Part shown: positions 58,451 through 64,000 of the stretch, one piece after another
Position numbering within the stretch: the stretch's first letter is position 1
How the letters are laid out: each line of letters opens with the position of its first letter
NCBI GenBank assembly: GCA_027924645.1
Contig: BSBN01001759.1
Span: 285,823 to 349,822 of the forward strand
Direction: 5' to 3'
Length of the DNA: 64,000 nt
Source: Cunninghamia lanceolata
Taxonomy: Eukaryota > Streptophyta > Pinopsida > Cupressales > Cupressaceae
Notes under the pieces: generated by a model
Databases searched by the model: none
What the model was told of the DNA's origin: nothing
Seen by the model: only the letters and a program-made list of their open reading frames with translations
Made by a program: the position numbers and the translations under genes

Positions 58451-61400
58451 TTTGTACACATGGGGGGTTGTAAGGGTTTGACTAGGATTAGGTTAGGATA
58501 ATGGAATGTGCAAGTGAGGGGTTAGTTAATTAATTAGGTTTAGGCAACCTAATCAAAAGTGTAGAAAATAGGAAATTAAATAAATAGTTATTTAATTCAT
58601 GGGATGGGAAAAGGGGATATTAGATAAATAAAATTTATCTAATGTTTGGACTGTAGGGGAAGGTTAATAAATGATTAATTAATCATTTAGGCTAGGAGAT
58701 GGTACCAATGTAGGTATGGATGAATAGTAGAAAGTGCCTGAATAATGATTTTGACAATAAAACATTGTTTAATCACGGTTTGAAGGGGATTTGGATGATT
58801 AATTGAATAAATGAGGATTTATCCAATTAAGGGGTTAAATGATGTCCTGATTGGGGTTGAACATTGTCAAGACGAAGAGGGGTTTATTTTAGGTGTCTAC
58901 ATTTTGCCCCTCTTTGAGATGGTGTTGTGAAGAAACATCATTTGAAAGAAAGATAAAATGTAGTGCTGGTTGGATAGAAGAAGATGGTAGGACTAGGGAT
59001 GATGATGCCCCAGCCACTCAAAGCTAAGAGTGACAAGGAGGGATGATGGTAGGAATGATGATAGGGATGATGCTCCCTTGAGACGGCAGGCAAGGTCAAA
59101 GAACACGGGTGTGCTCTCAAAAGGATGAAGAGGGTTGACTAGAAAGAAGAGTGAAACTTAAAAGGACCACATGGATTGTAAGGATTGATGGGATTGGAAG
59201 GAGGGGATTAGGGGAAAAGGGTGGGTATGAGAAGATGAATGGATGGAGGGGAGAAAAATGGATGGATGCAAGCTGATTTGTGACTCCATGGATTTATGCA
59301 TTATGTTGTACTGATAAATGAGAGCCATCTATATTTGATATGGCATGAGATGTTATGCACCAAGGTATACAAAACTATGGTGACAATGTGTCCCATGCGT
59401 AAAACCCAACCAATGGTGATAAGGTCATGAGCAACCCTATGCCATATAGCACCATGATATGGAAGGCCATGATACACTATGGTAGGTAGGTTATAGGGAC
59501 CAATGCTAATGCAAGATAAAATGATAATGCACACACAACGATACAAAGACAAACATGATGTTGCCCATGATCAAGCTGAAAGCCAAAGATTGATAGATGG
59601 ATGATGTTGGATTGCATTGTTGATGATAAGAACAACACAAGGATTGGGAATGATATATCCTGATGATGATGATGGATATTGGAACAAAGGTTTGCAGGTA
59701 AGGCTGGGAACAAGACCATGATGTGATGGATGATTGTGCTTAGATAGCTAGCTTGAGATGCACATTGATTAGGATTGTTCTTGCAATTTTTATATGCTTG
59801 GAAGATTTGGATATTTGGGGGATTTGGATTGCTGGGAGAGGATGCATTGGTTTACGTGTAGGTAGCCTTTAGCTAGATACCAAACAAGGGAAAGCCTATC
59901 GACAAGGGGCTTATGGGATGATTAGGGAGGAATGATAAAGGGATAATGGATAGTCGATAAGAAGGATTAGTGATAAAGGGATAATGAATGGTTTGGCTAG
60001 GCTAATGAAGTGATTAGGTGATAGATGGGGGAATGGAGTGCTCAAACCGTATTCATACTATCAAAACCATGGCTAAAGGGAGGATGGGATGAAGATGGTG
60101 GGATAGGGTTTCATGAGGGATGGAGGATTTAGGATAGGTGGATGGAAGAAGAATGATGGGTGGATGAAGTATGATATAGGATGGATGGAGGTTAGAGGAT
60201 AGATGGATGAATGAGTTCGGATGTAATGTGGGATAGGGGATGCTTCAGCCTCTAGAATTGTAGCAAAACTACAAACCAAGAATAGGCCGATGGAGGGGAG
60301 TTGGACTAGTAGGAGGAGTTGAGGAAGGTGGGATAATGGATAGGGAGTAGGATGGATGATTGAGATAGGTGGATGGAGGGAAATTAGATGTGATCTCCAA
60401 GAACTATGTCGCCTAGGAAGAGTATGCCCCACTTGAGATGTATGTTGCTCATGACAAGGTGTTATAATGGTGGGGATGGATGGATGTGATAGAATATGCT
60501 TGGAATTTTGGATGGATGTCAAGAGGTGTCCAAAGCCTATTTTAGATATTTTCCCTTGTCCTTATCGATCATAAATGGGGAAGGAGGATGAACGGATGAT
60601 AATATGGGTAAGGGGATAGGGAATAGATAGGAGATAGTGGATGGAAAGGACAGGATACAATAGGTAGGATGAATGATTAGTTGGGTAACTTGTGGCAGTG
60701 TGAACTGTAAGACGTAATAAAATCAGAAGTGGACCCAGGGAATGATGGGATAGTAGATAGGAAGGACAATAGGATAGGATATGTGATGGATGGGGAAGGG
60801 ATAGGCTAGGTGAGATTTACCCCCCAAGTGTAGGGTGAAAATGGATGAAGGATTAGGCATGATAGCCACAAGGGGTTTTCATCATGGTACTTTCCAAGGC
60901 ACCACAAGGAGTGGTTTTCACCATTGGATGAAAATTTTCCCTTTACTATTTTGATTTTTTAATTTTTCTAATGTTTTTTTAAATTTTTTTGGATATGTGG
61001 ATGGGATGGGTGGATGGACTGGAAGAATGAGATTTGGTGGAGGATGGGGACTTGAGCATCATTTTCCATAGGAGGATGGAAGTGTCCCATTTTTGGATAG
61101 ATGTTACACGTGATCCATTGCAAGTGTTATGATGCACATGCATATTGGTAGATGATGGCGATGGAGCATAGATGGGATGGATGGGGGATAGTGGATTATG
61201 GATGATAATGATGTATGGTGGTGAAAAGGTGGATTATACGAAAGTATGGACCATATGGATGTGATGGGGGAGGTATGTGGGATAGAAGATATAAGATGGG
61301 AGGATGGAGGTATACGAGACTATCATGGGGTTGAGGGGAACCAAGACCAACGGTTGCTCACACCGTAATGGATGTTGAAGTATATGTTTATGATGGGGAA

Positions 61401-61740
61401 CTTGAGAGTAATGGGGATTTGGGATCCATGGTGGATTTGCGGGATTGGGATGGGGTGATTTTGGGATGCTCCACTTGGATTTAATGTTTTTTGTTTGGGG
61501 ACCCACACCATTTTCATTTTTGCTTTTAGAGGTGTGGGCTTGTGTAGCCTTTTGGATTTGATTTTATTTAATTAATTAGGGAAGGGGATAAATTAGTGCA
61601 AGCGTGTTGGGAAATGGTAGCATAGGTTATGCCATTTTCAAATGTCTACATTCTGCCCCTCTTTGATGTGGTGTCATGACCAAGTGGGAGTGGTGTTAGA
61701 TCAAAGAAATTAAAATTTTTGCCCTAGTTGACGGGGAGAG
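58451..61740. repeat. C-poor, GGATGG/GATGA-rich cryptic repeat tract between two LTR-like motifs
   Basis: From about 59150 to 61450 the plus strand is full of GGATGG, GGATGA, ATGGATGG and GGGATAGG words with few C residues, without a fixed period. The same 20-odd-base motif, TGTCTACATT(T/C)TGCCCCTC followed by TTTGA, occurs near 58892 and 61643, each after a TTAATTAATTA-rich stretch. This pattern suits an LTR/interior boundary in two diverged copies. Minus-strand open frames here are His/Pro/Ser-rich repeat translations, not genes. Confidence 0.5.
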
Positions 61741-61748
61741 GAAGAATG

Positions 61749-61825
61749 GATGTGTGATGCCCCCTCGAGAGATTGAGCAAAAAAATAATTTTTTTTGGCA
61801 AACTCTCGAGGGGGCATCACACATC
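61749..61825. repeat. Perfect hairpin with 23-bp arms
   Basis: The left arm (61749-61771) contains TGTGATGCCCCCTCGAGAG. The right arm (61803-61825) is its exact inverted complement. The loop is 31 bases, A/T-rich. The inner TG..CA limits resemble LTR edges in this window (TGTAATGCCCC and GGGGACATGACA). No 5-bp duplication was found. Confidence 0.9.
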
Positions 61826-63000
61826 TTGAAAAGAACAGTGAATAAAAAAGGGTTCAGGATGAAAAACAGGGTCAATAGGAGAAAAAATGGATGAAAACAA
61901 ATATGTTTTGTGGCCTGGGGGTGAGAGGTAGGGTTAGGGTTGATGTGGCGACCATTGATAGGCTATGGGGACCCATCATGCCACACTTCGTCACATCCCT
62001 AAATTTTGACTATGATTTTACTTTTTACTTGGATGTAATTAGTAGTTAATTTACATGATTTAATGATTTGACGTTAAGTGAAAATGTCATGATAAATCCA
62101 ATGTTTTAATTTTAGTTGATTATAAATTCATAGAATTTAGACATGTGATTATATGTTATCATGATTATTTATTCATGACTTCTATGGATTAACTAATGAT
62201 ACACTAATCTCAATTTGGTGATATGAGTTGTACATAGGAGAAGGTTTTTTCACCCTCCAAGAATGTGAGGAGAGTATCATCGGAGAGAAGTGAATAGACG
62301 TATGAAAAGAAAAAATTGTTGCCATCTAAGTCTAGTGTTGGTCAATTAGTGAACTTTGCCAAGTCTGGTAAGTCATTTTTGACTTTATGGTTTTAGTTAG
62401 TTTTGTTTTGACAATAGTTGATTTGTCATCAATTTATTAAGTATAGATTTTGTTGTAAAACAAGAAGGGATGATTTGACCATCAATATGATATAATTGAT
62501 ATTTTTCCTTGATAAAGTCTATATATATGCTAGTAGTTAACTATCTTTTCTTTGATAATTACAGATTGAAATTTTTCTATATTTATCCTATTGGTTACCC
62601 ATGATTGTCTATTTTATTGAGTATTAGAGAAAGGAGAATATCTCAACCTCATTCTCGAACCTTATCTTGTAAGTGAAAAATAACGTAAGGTTTTCATTGT
62701 GTATGTTTCTTTATATCATTATATAAATGATATGTTTGATAATCATTGAGACCTTTTTGGTATTAGGTCAATGACCTCTAAATAAAAGGGAGGTTAAGAG
62801 ATTGTTTAATTTTTGCTAATAGGTGGTCCTTTGACCCTATTTTCCCTCAAGCATTTATTGGGAATGGAGAATCTTTTGACTCTACTGATGATGGTCTTTA
62901 ATGACCATTATCTCTCTTGCTTTGCATGCCACTGTGGAAGTAAAGACGAGCTTTATTGCCATGGTAGTGGGTCAAGTTTGAAGAGAGCTCTACTAATTAT
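61826..63000. other. Gene-free stretch
   Basis: AT-rich with some G-rich segments. No gene, RNA or defined repeat recognised. Confidence 0.4.
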
Positions 63001-63273
<273 letters not shown>

Positions 63274-63625
63274 AAATGTTTGAAGGCGTATTGAGGAATA
63301 AGGATGAGCTACAGGGTCTTTCTTGTTCATTTATGAGTTATGTTTTTATGATGTTGCAAAGATCATGATTAATTGACAGTCGGTAGACATCTTAATATTG
63401 TTAGTATATCACTGTGTTGTGATATACATAAACATAAATCTATATGTATAACTACTATATCATGATTATCAATAACATAGTCATTATAATACCATGACAA
63501 TGTGAGTGTCTGATATCATTTTTCATATCACATTACTAAGAGAGTAGTTATGGTTTATGTATATCTTCTATTATATTATGATAGTCGTATGCTTTTTATT
63601 GTGATCATTGTATTAGTAAATTATA

Positions 63626-63772
63626 GTTTGTGTTACAGTGCTCACTATCAATAGTGAGGTCGTAATTTGTGTTGTGCCCACTATAAACAGTGGAGTTGCA
63701 GTTTATGTGGTGCTCTCATTATATAGTGATGTTGGCAATTTATGTTATGAAATGTTATCGTTAGTGAAGCCG
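63626..63772. repeat. Four diverged units of about 37 bp
   Basis: Successive units start near 63626, 63664, 63701 and 63738. Each has (A/C)A(A/G)TTT(G/A)TGT followed by a short stem-like segment such as CACTATCAATAGTGAGG or CACTATAAACAGTGGAG. The stretch beyond, to 64000, shows no gene. Confidence 0.55.
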
Positions 63773-64000
63773 ATTGTATTTTATTCCTTTTATTTTTAAA
63801 ACAAAGAGAAAATGCAGCTCTAAGAGTGCAGAGCCGAGAGCTCTCTAGACATCCATAACTGTGGAAATGGATGTATGCTTTTTGTTTCTGTGTTCAAATA
63901 GAAGTAGAGCTTATTTTACTTCCACGCGTGCATTTGTAATAGTCTATTGTACCTAAGGGAAGCTGAAGGCTTAATTACCTTGTGGAGTCAAGGGTAGTTG

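Noticed and set aside
60073..60522. 149-codon His/Pro/Ser-rich minus frame
   Set aside because: It is the antisense of the GGATGG-rich tract; composition alone keeps it open.

Overview
The window is nuclear plant DNA, AT-rich and gene-poor. It holds one recognisable intact gene in a mass of nested transposable elements. Very long introns, several giant or degraded LTR families and a single gene in 64 kb suggest a large gymnosperm (conifer-type) genome. That taxonomic call is inference; nothing in the sequence proves the species.

The gene is a plus-strand amino-acid/GABA permease of the BAT1-like branch of the APC superfamily. I can place seven exons between 7847 and 42158. All six introns are phase 0, and the joined coding length is 1605 bp (534 residues). 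Intron 3 alone is about 24 kb.

Upstream (1-7700): a degenerate minisatellite beside an LTR primer-binding-site relic; a minus-strand L1-type LINE (about 2130-5190) split by a solo LTR (3089-4137, duplication AGGGT); three short AT-rich tandem duplications (5928-6567); then the leader of the permease. Intron 1 carries about six diverged tandem copies of a segment that starts in the 3' end of exon 1, plus a SINE and a LINE 3' end. Intron 2 carries a broken hAT element (transposase on minus) invaded by the 3' end of a Gypsy-like element whose LTR holds another SINE.

Intron 3 holds, in order: a second hAT pseudogene (17100-22080, minus) split by a solo LTR (19598-21877); a 5.6 kb solo LTR (22474-28069); a cluster of fragments from at least three host genes (one unidentified, valyl-tRNA synthetase, quinolinate synthase); and a 4.2 kb solo LTR of the same family in opposite orientation (31170-35405), inserted inside the quinolinate synthase copy. 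Both giant LTRs carry a U3 array of GCGC-core motifs in AT-rich DNA, which is the most unusual sequence in the window.

Downstream (42159-64000): short duplications, small inverted-repeat elements and a SINE with a 16-bp duplication; a Gypsy-type gag relic (47362-55282) interrupted by a complete but stop-riddled Copia element (47904-54213, duplication GAAGG); minus-strand LTR relics; a C-poor GGATGG-rich tract; a striking 23-bp-arm hairpin; and a 265-bp GA microsatellite. Several insertions are confirmed because removing the insert and one duplication copy restores the interrupted reading frame. I saw no tRNA, rRNA or CRISPR features.
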